Of a stretch of DNA of 64,000 bases, positions 1 through 7,208 are shown piece after piece. How positions within the stretch are numbered: position 1 is the stretch's first letter; every line of letters starts with the position of its first letter. The notes under the pieces were generated by a model that saw nothing but the letters and a program-made list of their open reading frames with translations, ran no database searches and had not been told where the DNA came from. The translations under genes and the position numbers were made by a program. The stretch spans positions 1-64,000 of the forward strand of contig JBELBV010000005.1 in the NCBI GenBank assembly GCA_042095135.1. Direction: 5' to 3'. The DNA is from UA16 sp042095135 (GTDB taxonomy: Bacteria > Bacteroidota > Bacteroidia > Flavobacteriales_D > Sanyastnellaceae).

Positions 1-219
1 CCTGCTGCCGAGGCCGCTGCTGAAGAAGCACCAGCTGAAGAGGCTCCTGCTGCTGAAGAAGCGCCAGCCGAAGAAGCGCCTGCTGCTGAAGAAGCGCCAG
101 CTGAAGAGGCTCCTGCCGCTGAGGCCGCTGCTGAAGAAGCACCAGCTGAAGAGGCTCCTGCAGCTGAGGAAGCGCCTGCTGAAGAGGAAAGCAACGACGA
201 AGAGAAGAAGGAAGACTAA
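1..219 (+). CDS. rpsP: 30S ribosomal protein S16, C-terminal tail (5' end outside window)
   Basis: The frame is open from base 1 to a TAA at 217-219 and gives 72 residues made almost only of Ala, Glu and Pro (units like APAEEAPAAEE), ending in an acidic-basic tip (EEESNDEEKKED). No folded domain is visible. The call rests on context: Bacteroidota S16 proteins carry long Ala/Glu-rich C-terminal extensions, and rpsP lies directly before rimM in this phylum. The tail would be disordered and lie outside the conserved S16 core, which is not in the window. An internal duplication of the DNA (two identical 41-base blocks) shows how the tail grew. The alternative is some other protein with a low-complexity tail, which is less likely next to rimM. 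Confidence 0.8.
   Translation, partial: PAAEAAAEEAPAEEAPAAEEAPAEEAPAAEEAPAEEAPAAEAAAEEAPAEEAPAAEEAPAEEESNDEEKKED
10..161 (+). repeat. Tandem Ala/Glu/Pro-coding repeat in the S16 tail
   Basis: Bases 10-50 and 121-161 are identical over 41 bases, a 111-base (37-codon) period. Shorter units of about 33 bases (PAEEAPAAEEA) fill the space between. Identity at synonymous codon positions indicates recent in-frame duplication, not protein-level convergence. Confidence 0.85.
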
Positions 220-241
220 TTCTCATTCAACTGAATATTTG

Positions 242-277
242 AAAGGGCTGCACTTCCGGTGTCAGCCCTTTTCTTTG
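242..277 (+). terminator. Hairpin between rpsP and rimM, terminator or attenuator
   Basis: AAAGGGCTG-CAC at 242-253 can pair with GTG-T-CAGCCCTTT at 259-272 around a 5-base loop, followed by a T-rich run (TTCTTTG). It looks like an intrinsic terminator. It lies between two translation genes usually co-transcribed, so partial read-through is possible. Confidence 0.6.
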
Positions 278-299
278 CACCAAACTTGGCACGCACATC

Positions 300-887
300 A
301 TGAACAAGGCCGACTGTTTTGTCCTCGGAAAATTAACCAAGCCCCACGGGTACAAAGGGGCCCTGGTCCTTTTCATAGATGCCGATGAGCCCCAGGCGTA
401 CGAGGACATCGAGGCCATTTGGGTCGAAGTCGGTGAACGACTCATTCCACACTTCATCGATGCCATGCGTCCGCACAACAAGGCGGACAAATTCGTGGTG
501 GAGCTGGAAGGCGTAGACAACGAAGCGAAGGCCAAGACCATCGCAGGATGCACCGCGTATCTGCCCACCAGCATGCTCCCCCAGCTCGACGGCAATACCT
601 TCTACTTGCATGAAGTAAACGGCTGGACGGTCACCGACGCCCAAGGCGATCCGATCGGAACCATCCGCAAGGTATTAGACTATGCCATGTACCCCATCCT
701 GGAAGTGCATGCAGAGGCGCACAACAAAGAAGTCCTGATTCCACTGCCCGCGCAGATTGAAGTGAAGGTGGATCGCGCAGCAGAGTCGCTCGCCGTGGAC
801 TTGCCTGAAGGACTGCTCGAAACCTACTTAGGGTCGGAGGCAACGGACGAAGACGAGGGCGAATGGTGGGACGGCGACGAGAGCTAA
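300..887 (+). CDS. rimM: 16S rRNA processing protein RimM
   Basis: This 195-residue protein assists maturation of the 30S head region and binds ribosomal protein S19. Residues about 6-90 form the RimM N-terminal beta-barrel domain (it opens with FVLGKLTKPHGYKGAL, the classic start). Residues about 100-172 form the PRC-barrel (FYLHEVNGWTV, then PIGTIRKVLD and a VLIPLP strand). The acidic C-terminal tip (DEDEGEWWDGDES) lies beyond the usual family end. The ATG at 300 is the first in frame and starts the conserved block immediately. It follows rpsP by 80 bases and has no Shine-Dalgarno sequence. trmD and rplS, which sit beside rimM in many bacteria, are here 41 kb away. Confidence 0.95.
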   Translation: MNKADCFVLGKLTKPHGYKGALVLFIDADEPQAYEDIEAIWVEVGERLIPHFIDAMRPHNKADKFVVELEGVDNEAKAKTIAGCTAYLPTSMLPQLDGNTFYLHEVNGWTVTDAQGDPIGTIRKVLDYAMYPILEVHAEAHNKEVLIPLPAQIEVKVDRAAESLAVDLPEGLLETYLGSEATDEDEGEWWDGDES

Positions 888-963
888 TAGGCCATCGCTA
901 AAACTCCATAAGGCGGTGTTGACAACTGAATCACCGCTGCTGGATACCATTTTAAGTGACGGG

Positions 964-971
964 TAAGTTTG
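964..971 (+). promoter_or_regulatory. -7 element (TAAGTTTG) for the PhoH gene
   Basis: Perfect TAnnTTTG match with its first T 27 bases before the ATG at 991. By the spacing seen at the SRP RNA, the leader would be about 15 bases. No TTG -33 element is evident. Confidence 0.55.
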
Positions 972-990
972 AACAAACCAACCCACACCG

Positions 991-2367
991 ATGACATCGA
1001 CTCCACCGAACGCCGGAACCGCTCCAACTCCTTCCATCGCCAAAGTCACCACCAAAACCTTCGTGCTCGACACCAGCGTTTTGCTTTTTGACCACAGCGC
1101 CTTGTCGCGGTTTGAGGAAAATCAGGTAGCGATTCCCATTACGGTCTTAGAGGAACTCGACCAGTTCAAGGTAGGTAATGAGACGAAGAATTTCGAAGCG
1201 CGCGAGTGCATCCGCATCATCGATCGGCTGAGCAAAGCGCAAACGCTTCAGGATTGGATTGACATTGACAACGGCGAAGGAGGAAAGCTCAAAATCGTTC
1301 TGCACAAAGAAAGCGAGCACAGCGAGGCGAACCAGGTGTTTGGCTCCAAGTCCAACGACCACCGCATTCTCGATGCTGCCCTCAAACTGCAAAAGGAAGA
1401 CCCCTCCACCGTGGTCACCTTGGTTACCAAGGACATCAACCTCCGGCTGAAGGCCAAGGCACTAGAGCTGCCCGCTGAAGACTACAAAAACGGCCAGGTA
1501 CGCGACGTCAAACTCCGGTTCACCGGCAAGACCCTCATCGAAGGCGTCGATGCCGACGACATCCGCAAACTCTACGTGCAAGGTTCGACGCGCAAGATCA
1601 CCATGCTCGACCCCTACCGCCAGAACAACCACTACTACGTTCTGCGCAACGGATCATCCAGCGCCCTCGGCTACTTCAGCGAGGTCACTCGATCCATCGA
1701 GCGCATCGACAAGGAATACGCTTACGGCATCAAGCCCCGCAACGCGGAGCAAGCCTTCGCGCTGCACGCCATCATGAACTCCGATGTTTCATTGGTGACT
1801 ATCTGCGGCGTGGCCGGCACGGGCAAGACCCTGCTGGCGCTCGCCGGCGCCCTCGAACAACGCAACTGCTTCGATCAGATCATCCTCGCCCGTCCCATCG
1901 TCGCCCTGTCCAACCGCGACATTGGCTTTTTGCCCGGTGACGCTGAAGAAAAGATCAACCCCTACATGCAGCCGCTTTGGGACAACCTCAATTTCATCAA
2001 GTCCCAATTCGGGGAAAACGAGCGCAAGAGCCGGGTCATTGAAGAACTCAAGGCCCAGAAGAAAATCACCATCTGCCCGCTCGCCTACATCCGCGGCCGC
2101 TCGCTGACCAATGCCATTTTCATCATCGACGAGGCGCAAAACCTGACACCACACGAGGTAAAAACCATAATCACACGCGCCGGAGAAAACTGCAAAATCA
2201 TTTTGACCGGTGACATCCGGCAAATTGATACGCCCTACCTCGATGAGCAATCGAACGGGCTCAGCTACGTCATCGACCGCCTGCGCGGCAAGGACCTATA
2301 CACCCACATCACCCTCGAAAAGGGTGAGCGCTCCGACTTGGCCAACTTGGCCAATACGTTCCTTTGA
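991..2367 (+). CDS. PIN domain plus PhoH-like ATPase (PhoH2/YlaK type)
   Basis: The protein has 458 residues. The N-terminal PIN nuclease domain covers about residues 23-150, with the acidic FVLDTS motif (Asp27). The C-terminal PhoH P-loop ATPase has Walker A GVAGTGKT (273-280), Walker B FIIDEAQN (377-384) and the LTGDIRQID sensor segment. PhoH2-type fusions elsewhere act as RNA-unwinding and RNA-cutting enzymes, and some are the toxin half of a PhoAT pair. No antitoxin-like small gene precedes it here. Many Bacteroidota carry this fusion as a single housekeeping gene. The gene meets the cytochrome gene end to end with 14 bases between and no clear terminator. Confidence 0.9.
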   Translation: MTSTPPNAGTAPTPSIAKVTTKTFVLDTSVLLFDHSALSRFEENQVAIPITVLEELDQFKVGNETKNFEARECIRIIDRLSKAQTLQDWIDIDNGEGGKLKIVLHKESEHSEANQVFGSKSNDHRILDAALKLQKEDPSTVVTLVTKDINLRLKAKALELPAEDYKNGQVRDVKLRFTGKTLIEGVDADDIRKLYVQGSTRKITMLDPYRQNNHYYVLRNGSSSALGYFSEVTRSIERIDKEYAYGIKPRNAEQAFALHAIMNSDVSLVTICGVAGTGKTLLALAGALEQRNCFDQIILARPIVALSNRDIGFLPGDAEEKINPYMQPLWDNLNFIKSQFGENERKSRVIEELKAQKKITICPLAYIRGRSLTNAIFIIDEAQNLTPHEVKTIITRAGENCKIILTGDIRQIDTPYLDEQSNGLSYVIDRLRGKDLYTHITLEKGERSDLANLANTFL

Positions 2368-2381
2368 TTTAGCGGTCGGAT

Positions 2382-4406
2382 TTAGCGGCGCACCACTTTG
2401 CGGGACACCGTCTCTCCGCTGTCCAGCGTCCACCTTACGACATAGTTCCCCTTCACCGCCGGCAACTGCACCAATGATTCTGTCCCCGGCTGCATCCATC
2501 CGAAGGCCACCCGCGAACCTTTGGCGTCGAAGACTTCCCACAACGTGGACGTGCGCTGGACCGGACCTTGGAGACTGACCCAGCCATCGGTGGTTGGGTT
2601 GGGGTAAACCGACCAAGCTGTAGACTCCAATTCAACGGCGCCTACACCGCCAACGACGTTGACCGTAAAGGCCGTGTCTGCCACCAATTCCGGTGCCGCA
2701 CCTTGCGCCTCAAAGAACGCTTGGAACGCTTGGATGGTGCTATCTTCAAACGCAAACATCGGCTCGACCCAGCGGGGCGGCATCGCTTGGTACCATACGG
2801 TCACTTCCATATCCACCGGGCCTGAGCTCACGGCTCCGCCCATTTCGTAGGTCACGGTGTGCCGGCCTTGGCCCACCTCAAAGAGCGCATCGTCCAAGGC
2901 CAAGCCTTCTACACGTGTCGTGTCGTACACCGGGTGGGTGTAGCTAAATCCTTTGGGCGTGAGGCGGTTGTCCTTAAGCGAGGAGGCCGCGCGTTCCAAC
3001 ACGTTGGTGGGGTTGCCTTCCACATCGGCTGCGACCAATTCGTAGATCTGCACCTGCATGGGGTCATTGATGACGGTGTGGTGCGGCTCGTATTCTGCCA
3101 AACCGCTCTCATCAACACCGGTGATGCTGCCGTTCTCCCAACCACCGCTGTGCCAGATGACCTCGCCGTTCTGGGAGGCTTTGATCTCGATCCAAGCGCG
3201 CCGCGCCGGGTAGCCCGAAGGAAATTTATGTCCAGCCTTGTTGGTCAATTGCACCTCGCACGTAGCGCCCCATGCGTCAATCCAGTCGTCCATGGTGACG
3301 TTCAAGTCGACCGTCTCGTTGCGCAGCATGTCGCGCGTGCGCTGAAGCGTTGAGTCGAACAGTTCGGGTGCGGTTTCCAAACCGAGGGCTTCTGTATTGT
3401 CGCGCATGATTTCAAGCATCTGGGCGTTACCACCCACGAGTGAGTGCAGGCCGTAAGGCGTGCGGGGCTCAAGGAACACATAGCCCGAGCTGATGATCAC
3501 GGGATCATCGATGCGCGGCATGTGACACGTGTTGCACGTGGCCGGCTCCTCACCGTCCGGCGCGTAGGTGGAATTCAACCACTCATGGTAGGTGGCTTGC
3601 TCCACATAATCAATGCCCGTGTAATTGCCTTCGAGGTCGGTGGCGTGCGTCACCAATGTGTGACACCCAGCGCACACTTCACCATTCGGCACATGCTCGC
3701 CGTAGAGCGGTTTATAAAACGCATACTGCATCATGGGCAGTTCGTACAGCGGCGGCTCATCCTTTCCCGCACCGTAGGGACCATAGGCCTTATAGGTGTG
3801 GACAAACATATCCGCATTGAACTCCAAGCTGTCATCAAATTCGAGGTTGCCGCTGTGGGTGTCGCCGGCCGTTGGGGCTTGCTGGTGGCAGGCCACGCAG
3901 CTCACACCGTCGAGCGCCAAGCTGTCTTGAACTAGCGCGGCCATGGTGTAATGCGGCTCTCCATCGTGGTGGGCGGCAAAATGCCCCATCGGCGCGTGGC
4001 AAGAGGTGCATTTGTCCTCCAGTTCCAACTGGTGCTCGGGGTTGACCAACACTTCGTGACGAACCTTCGCCCGCCAAAACGGATCCCGGGCCGAGTTGGC
4101 CATGAGGGTACTGCGCCAGTAATCCGTCACGTTGACGTCCCAACCTTCAGGCATCGGCTGTGCAGGGAAGGTCTGTCCTGCGATGCTGGCGAAACTATTG
4201 GGGTCTTTGCCGTGGCAACCGGCGCATTTGCCGCTGCCGGTGAACAGGGTGTTGGATGTGTCGGGCAACCCGCCATACGCAGAGCGGAACTCCGCAGTGT
4301 GGTAAGGTCTGCCGTCTTGGTGCCAATGTTCGGGACGGTCGATTGCCCCCATCAGCCCCAGCGACACCAAGGCCGCTCCCAATCCTATCCAAGCAATCGA
4401 TTTCAT
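2382..4406 (-). CDS. Pentaheme cytochrome c family protein with T9SS type A sorting domain
   Basis: The 674-residue protein has an N-terminal hydrophobic segment (residues 4-21) that can serve as a signal peptide. Five CxxCH heme-binding motifs have first cysteines at 61, 133, 170, 245 and 291 (CAGCH, CTSCH, CVACH, CAGCH, CNTCH). A mostly beta middle part follows, then about 80 C-terminal residues with the type A sorting pattern (VYPNPTTDGWVSL to a KVVRR end). The heme region resembles the cytochrome c554/multiheme group. Heme would be attached in the periplasm and the protein then passed through the T9SS to the cell surface. No redox partner gene is adjacent; the ccm genes at 27935-33076 could supply maturation. 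Substrate and electron partner are unknown. Confidence 0.85.
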   Translation of the reverse strand: MKSIAWIGLGAALVSLGLMGAIDRPEHWHQDGRPYHTAEFRSAYGGLPDTSNTLFTGSGKCAGCHGKDPNSFASIAGQTFPAQPMPEGWDVNVTDYWRSTLMANSARDPFWRAKVRHEVLVNPEHQLELEDKCTSCHAPMGHFAAHHDGEPHYTMAALVQDSLALDGVSCVACHQQAPTAGDTHSGNLEFDDSLEFNADMFVHTYKAYGPYGAGKDEPPLYELPMMQYAFYKPLYGEHVPNGEVCAGCHTLVTHATDLEGNYTGIDYVEQATYHEWLNSTYAPDGEEPATCNTCHMPRIDDPVIISSGYVFLEPRTPYGLHSLVGGNAQMLEIMRDNTEALGLETAPELFDSTLQRTRDMLRNETVDLNVTMDDWIDAWGATCEVQLTNKAGHKFPSGYPARRAWIEIKASQNGEVIWHSGGWENGSITGVDESGLAEYEPHHTVINDPMQVQIYELVAADVEGNPTNVLERAASSLKDNRLTPKGFSYTHPVYDTTRVEGLALDDALFEVGQGRHTVTYEMGGAVSSGPVDMEVTVWYQAMPPRWVEPMFAFEDSTIQAFQAFFEAQGAAPELVADTAFTVNVVGGVGAVELESTAWSVYPNPTTDGWVSLQGPVQRTSTLWEVFDAKGSRVAFGWMQPGTESLVQLPAVKGNYVVRWTLDSGETVSRKVVRR

Positions 4407-4424
4407 GTCGTGCAGGTGTAACAG

Positions 4425-4432
4425 CCAAAATA
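4425..4432 (-). promoter_or_regulatory. Candidate -7 element for the cytochrome gene
   Basis: The minus strand reads TATTTTGG, beginning 26 bases before the ATG at 4406. This spacing class is shared with trmD, ppc and the PhoH gene. The box is one T short of consensus. Confidence 0.35.
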
Positions 4433-4509
4433 CCGATTTCGTTGCAAAACGCAGGGATTTTTGTCACCGCTCGCCCATTGACGGGCCCAACTGCTTCGCA
4501 CAGCGGCGT

Positions 4510-4803
4510 TTACTGGATGACAATTTCTTTGATGAGCGGACGGCCGAGTTCTTCGTTCAAGAGGTCAACCATTTTCCCTTTGGCCATCATCAGCTCCTCT
4601 TTGAGCGGGCCGCTGTCCAATTTGACCCACAACTTACCGTCCATCTGCAAACGCAGCGAACGGGTTTGTTTTTCGACAAACACGCCGAACACCACGCCCC
4701 ACGCTTTGACCACATCCACTTCGTCCAGCCTGCCCTGCATGCGGTGGGCCCGGATGAATTGTTGGATGGCCGCCTTCAGCGGCTTGGCATCATTGCGCTC
4801 CAT
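4510..4803 (-). CDS. DUF721 domain protein (DciA-like)
   Basis: A 97-residue protein with the DUF721 pattern: an N-terminal helix (AAIQQFIRAHRMQGRLDE), a VVKAWG motif, then an LRLQMDGKLWVKLDSG strand pair and EELMMAKGKMVDLLNEELG. Members next to recF are usual in Bacteroidota. The related DciA family loads or supports the replicative helicase, so a role in replication or repair is likely but not shown for this subfamily. It overlaps the end of recF by 14 bases, which suggests coupled translation. Confidence 0.85.
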   Translation of the reverse strand: MERNDAKPLKAAIQQFIRAHRMQGRLDEVDVVKAWGVVFGVFVEKQTRSLRLQMDGKLWVKLDSGPLKEELMMAKGKMVDLLNEELGRPLIKEIVIQ

Positions 4804-5944
4804 GCTCCGAAGGTAATGGATTTGCCTCTACATCGTCGGCAGGTCGGACGGTCCCTGCTTTTACCTCGTACACGCGCACATCGGCACCGGTCTCGCGGAA
4901 CATGCCCGGAATACGCCCCAGGTCAGTGTCGGTGATGAACACCTGGCCAAACTCGCCAGCCGTTACCCAGCGCATGAGCGCCTGCACCCGCTTGTCATCG
5001 ATCTTATCAAAAATGTCGTCCAGCAACAGGATGGGCTTCACACCCGTCGCCTGCTCGATGTAAGCTAACTGCGAAAGGCGCAACGCGATGAGGAAGGACT
5101 TCTGCTGGCCTTGCGAGCCAAATTTTTTGATCGGATGCTCGCCGAGGTCAAACGCCAAATCATCCTTGTGGATGCCACGTGTTGTGCGTCGGAGGCGGCG
5201 ATCGTCGTTCTGGACCTCGTTCCACTGTTTTCGCACTTCTTCTTCCGTCGTGGCAACCTCGGTCAAGTAGCGCACGCTGACAGTTTCTGCGCCGTTGGTG
5301 ATTTCGCGGTAAGTCTCTAAAAAACCAGGCACGAAACGCTCAACAAACTCCGCCCGCTTGGCCCGTATCGCCACCGCCAACGGAACGAGCTGGGCATCCC
5401 ACGGCTCGAGGGCCTCGGCGTCCCACCGTCGGTTTTCGGCAAAGTAGCGCAGCAGCGTGTTGCGCTGATTCAGCGCCTTGTTGTACGCCATGAGCTGGCT
5501 CAGGTATTCCCTGTCAAACTGTGAAATCACGGAATCAATCCAGCGGCGGCGCGTTTCGCTGCCCTCTTGAATCAATACGGCATCGGCCGGGGCAATCATC
5601 ACCGCTGGGAAACGGCCCACGTGATCTGCCAATCGATCGTAGGCTTTCTCGTTGCGGCGAAACACTTTTTTCACGCCACGCTCCACCGCGCAGCTGACCT
5701 TCTCCTGCTGGTCGTGCCGGGCAAAGGAGCCCTGGATGAGCATGTGTTGCTCGCCGTGTGCGATGTTCTGGCCGTCAATGGGATTGAAATAGCTCTTGGT
5801 GTGGCACAAATAATGGACCGCATCGAGCACGTTGGTCTTCCCGCTGCCGTTGTCCCCGAGCAAACAATTCACCTCCGCGCCGAAGGTCAAATCTGACCCT
5901 TCGTGGTTTTTGAAATGCAGCAAGTGAAGATGTTCGAGAACCAT
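4790..5944 (-). CDS. recF: DNA replication and repair protein RecF
   Basis: The 384-residue protein is an SMC-like ATPase of the RecFOR gap-repair pathway that loads RecA at single-strand gaps. Residues 1-60 contain LHLLHFKNHEG and Walker A GDNGSGKTNVLDAVHYL. The ABC-type signature and Walker B lie near the C-terminus (KFGSQGQQKSFLIALRLS and ILLLDDIFDKID), followed by QVFITDTD. Length and order match the family. The ATG at 5944 begins directly with the conserved core. It is first of a two-gene unit with DUF721 and is divergent from the TPR gene, with 62 bases between start codons. Confidence 0.96.
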   Translation of the reverse strand: MVLEHLHLLHFKNHEGSDLTFGAEVNCLLGDNGSGKTNVLDAVHYLCHTKSYFNPIDGQNIAHGEQHMLIQGSFARHDQQEKVSCAVERGVKKVFRRNEKAYDRLADHVGRFPAVMIAPADAVLIQEGSETRRRWIDSVISQFDREYLSQLMAYNKALNQRNTLLRYFAENRRWDAEALEPWDAQLVPLAVAIRAKRAEFVERFVPGFLETYREITNGAETVSVRYLTEVATTEEEVRKQWNEVQNDDRRLRRTTRGIHKDDLAFDLGEHPIKKFGSQGQQKSFLIALRLSQLAYIEQATGVKPILLLDDIFDKIDDKRVQALMRWVTAGEFGQVFITDTDLGRIPGMFRETGADVRVYEVKAGTVRPADDVEANPLPSEHGAQ

Positions 5945-5958
5945 GATGCGAATTTCAC

Positions 5959-5966
5959 TATTTTTG
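5959..5966 (+). promoter_or_regulatory. -7 element (TATTTTTG) upstream of the TPR-ribH operon
   Basis: Perfect TAnnTTTG match 48 bases before the ATG at 6007, inside the short divergent region shared with recF. This would give a leader of about 36 bases. Confidence 0.45.
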
Positions 5967-6006
5967 CCCGTCCTTGGACGTAAAATTTCTAGAGAACGAC
6001 AAACCC

Positions 6007-6699
6007 ATGGCGAAGAAGACCAAGCCCGAAGACGATACCCTGCTCGACGTAGGGGAAGTGTACACGAAAACCGAACGTTTCGTAGATGAGAACCGTAGCA
6101 ACTTGACGTACGGCGTCGGTGGATTGGCGGTGTTGATTTTGGCCGTCATCGGTTACCAATCGTTCGTTGTTGCGCCCGCAGAAGCATCAGCAGAAGTGGA
6201 CGCATGGCGTGCCGAGAACTACTTCGAGATGGACTCCATGAGCCTCGCCGCCCTCGGTGACGGCTACGCAGCAGGCCTCGAAGAAGTCATGGCCGATCAC
6301 GAAGGCACTGCAGTGGGACAGCGTGCGGCGTACCGCATGGGCATCTACTACCGGGACGCCGGTGATTTCGAAGGCGCCATCGCCGCATTCGAAGAAGTCA
6401 ATGTTGGCGACGACGTGGTGCAGATACTTGCAGCCGGCAACATCGGCGACTGCTACGTGGAATTAGCGGATTACGACGCCGCTCAAGCAGCGTTCGATAA
6501 TGCCATCTCATTGGCCTTTTCTAGCATGGCTGAAGACGTGTTGGCCCCCATGTTCTTGTACAAAGGCGCCCTCGTTGAGATTGAATTGGGCAACAACGCC
6601 CAAGCCAAGAAGCACCTCGACCGCATCGTGGAAGACTATCCCACCAGCCAACAGAAAAACGTCTCTGAAGCGCTTGCAGCCTCATTGGCCGAAGGGTAA
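6007..6699 (+). CDS. TPR-repeat inner-membrane protein
   Basis: The protein has 230 residues with a charged cytoplasmic N-terminus, one membrane segment at about 37-55 (YGVGGLAVLILAVIGYQSF) and a periplasmic helical part. The helical part has three or so TPR motifs (for example AAYRMGIYYRDAGDFEGAIA and AGNIGDCYVELADYDAAQA). It resembles the YfgM-type single-pass TPR proteins of Bacteroidota, some of which act with the Sec/periplasmic chaperone machinery; that role is inference. The start at 6007 (MAKKTK) is preferred over an in-frame ATG at 5974, which would add an unrelated 11-residue extension. It is followed by ribH after 5 bases. Confidence 0.8.
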   Translation: MAKKTKPEDDTLLDVGEVYTKTERFVDENRSNLTYGVGGLAVLILAVIGYQSFVVAPAEASAEVDAWRAENYFEMDSMSLAALGDGYAAGLEEVMADHEGTAVGQRAAYRMGIYYRDAGDFEGAIAAFEEVNVGDDVVQILAAGNIGDCYVELADYDAAQAAFDNAISLAFSSMAEDVLAPMFLYKGALVEIELGNNAQAKKHLDRIVEDYPTSQQKNVSEALAASLAEG

Positions 6700-6704
6700 C
6701 GCCC

Positions 6705-7205
6705 ATGGCTACCGCCGGTAAGAATTTAAGTTTGTACGACGCAGCTCAGCTGCCGAACGGTGCCCGCTATCGAGTGGGCATCGTTGTTTCCGCTTGGAAT
6801 GCCGAAATCACCCACGCCCTGCGCGACGGTGCCCTCGAGGTACTTCGCGCAGCTGGCGTCACGGCCGACAACCTGCCCGTCCACGAAGTGCCCGGAGCCT
6901 TCGAGTTGCCCCTCGGCGCCCAGTGGCTCATGGAAGCCGACCAACCATGTGACGCCGTGATTGCCATCGGCACCGTAATTCGCGGCGAAACGGCCCATTT
7001 TGACTACGTCTGCAATGCGGCGAGTGAAGGCATCCTTCGGGTAGGCCTCGATACCGGCAAACCCACCATTTTCTGCGTCCTCACAGACGACACCATTGAG
7101 CAGTCTCGAGCGCGATCGGGCGGTGAGCACGGCAATAAAGGCGTAGAAGCAGCCGTTGCCTGTTTGCAGATGCTCGACCTCAAATCCACCCTTTACGGCG
7201 GCTAA
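6705..7205 (+). CDS. ribH: 6,7-dimethyl-8-ribityllumazine synthase
   Basis: The 166-residue protein condenses 5-amino-6-ribitylaminouracil with 3,4-dihydroxybutanone 4-phosphate in riboflavin synthesis. Visible family motifs are VSAWNAEIT (aromatic binding position), VPGAFELPLGA, AIGTVIRGETAHFDYVCN (with the catalytic His) and TDDTIEQSRARSGGEHGNKG. The length is typical of the icosahedral or pentameric enzyme. It follows the TPR gene by 5 bases, so they are co-transcribed; no FMN riboswitch precedes it. The other riboflavin genes are not in the window. Confidence 0.96.
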   Translation: MATAGKNLSLYDAAQLPNGARYRVGIVVSAWNAEITHALRDGALEVLRAAGVTADNLPVHEVPGAFELPLGAQWLMEADQPCDAVIAIGTVIRGETAHFDYVCNAASEGILRVGLDTGKPTIFCVLTDDTIEQSRARSGGEHGNKGVEAAVACLQMLDLKSTLYGG

Positions 7206-7208
7206 CCC

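Noticed and set aside
1..190. CRISPR-like or mobile repeat
   Set aside because: The repeat is in-frame coding sequence of an Ala/Glu/Pro tail with no spacers or flanking cas genes.
991..2367. PhoAT toxin-antitoxin module
   Set aside because: No small antitoxin gene precedes the PhoH gene; the 103-base gap holds only a promoter box.
2859..3935. Plus-strand frames of about 165 codons opposite the cytochrome gene
   Set aside because: They are complements of the heme-protein codons with no recognisable domain.
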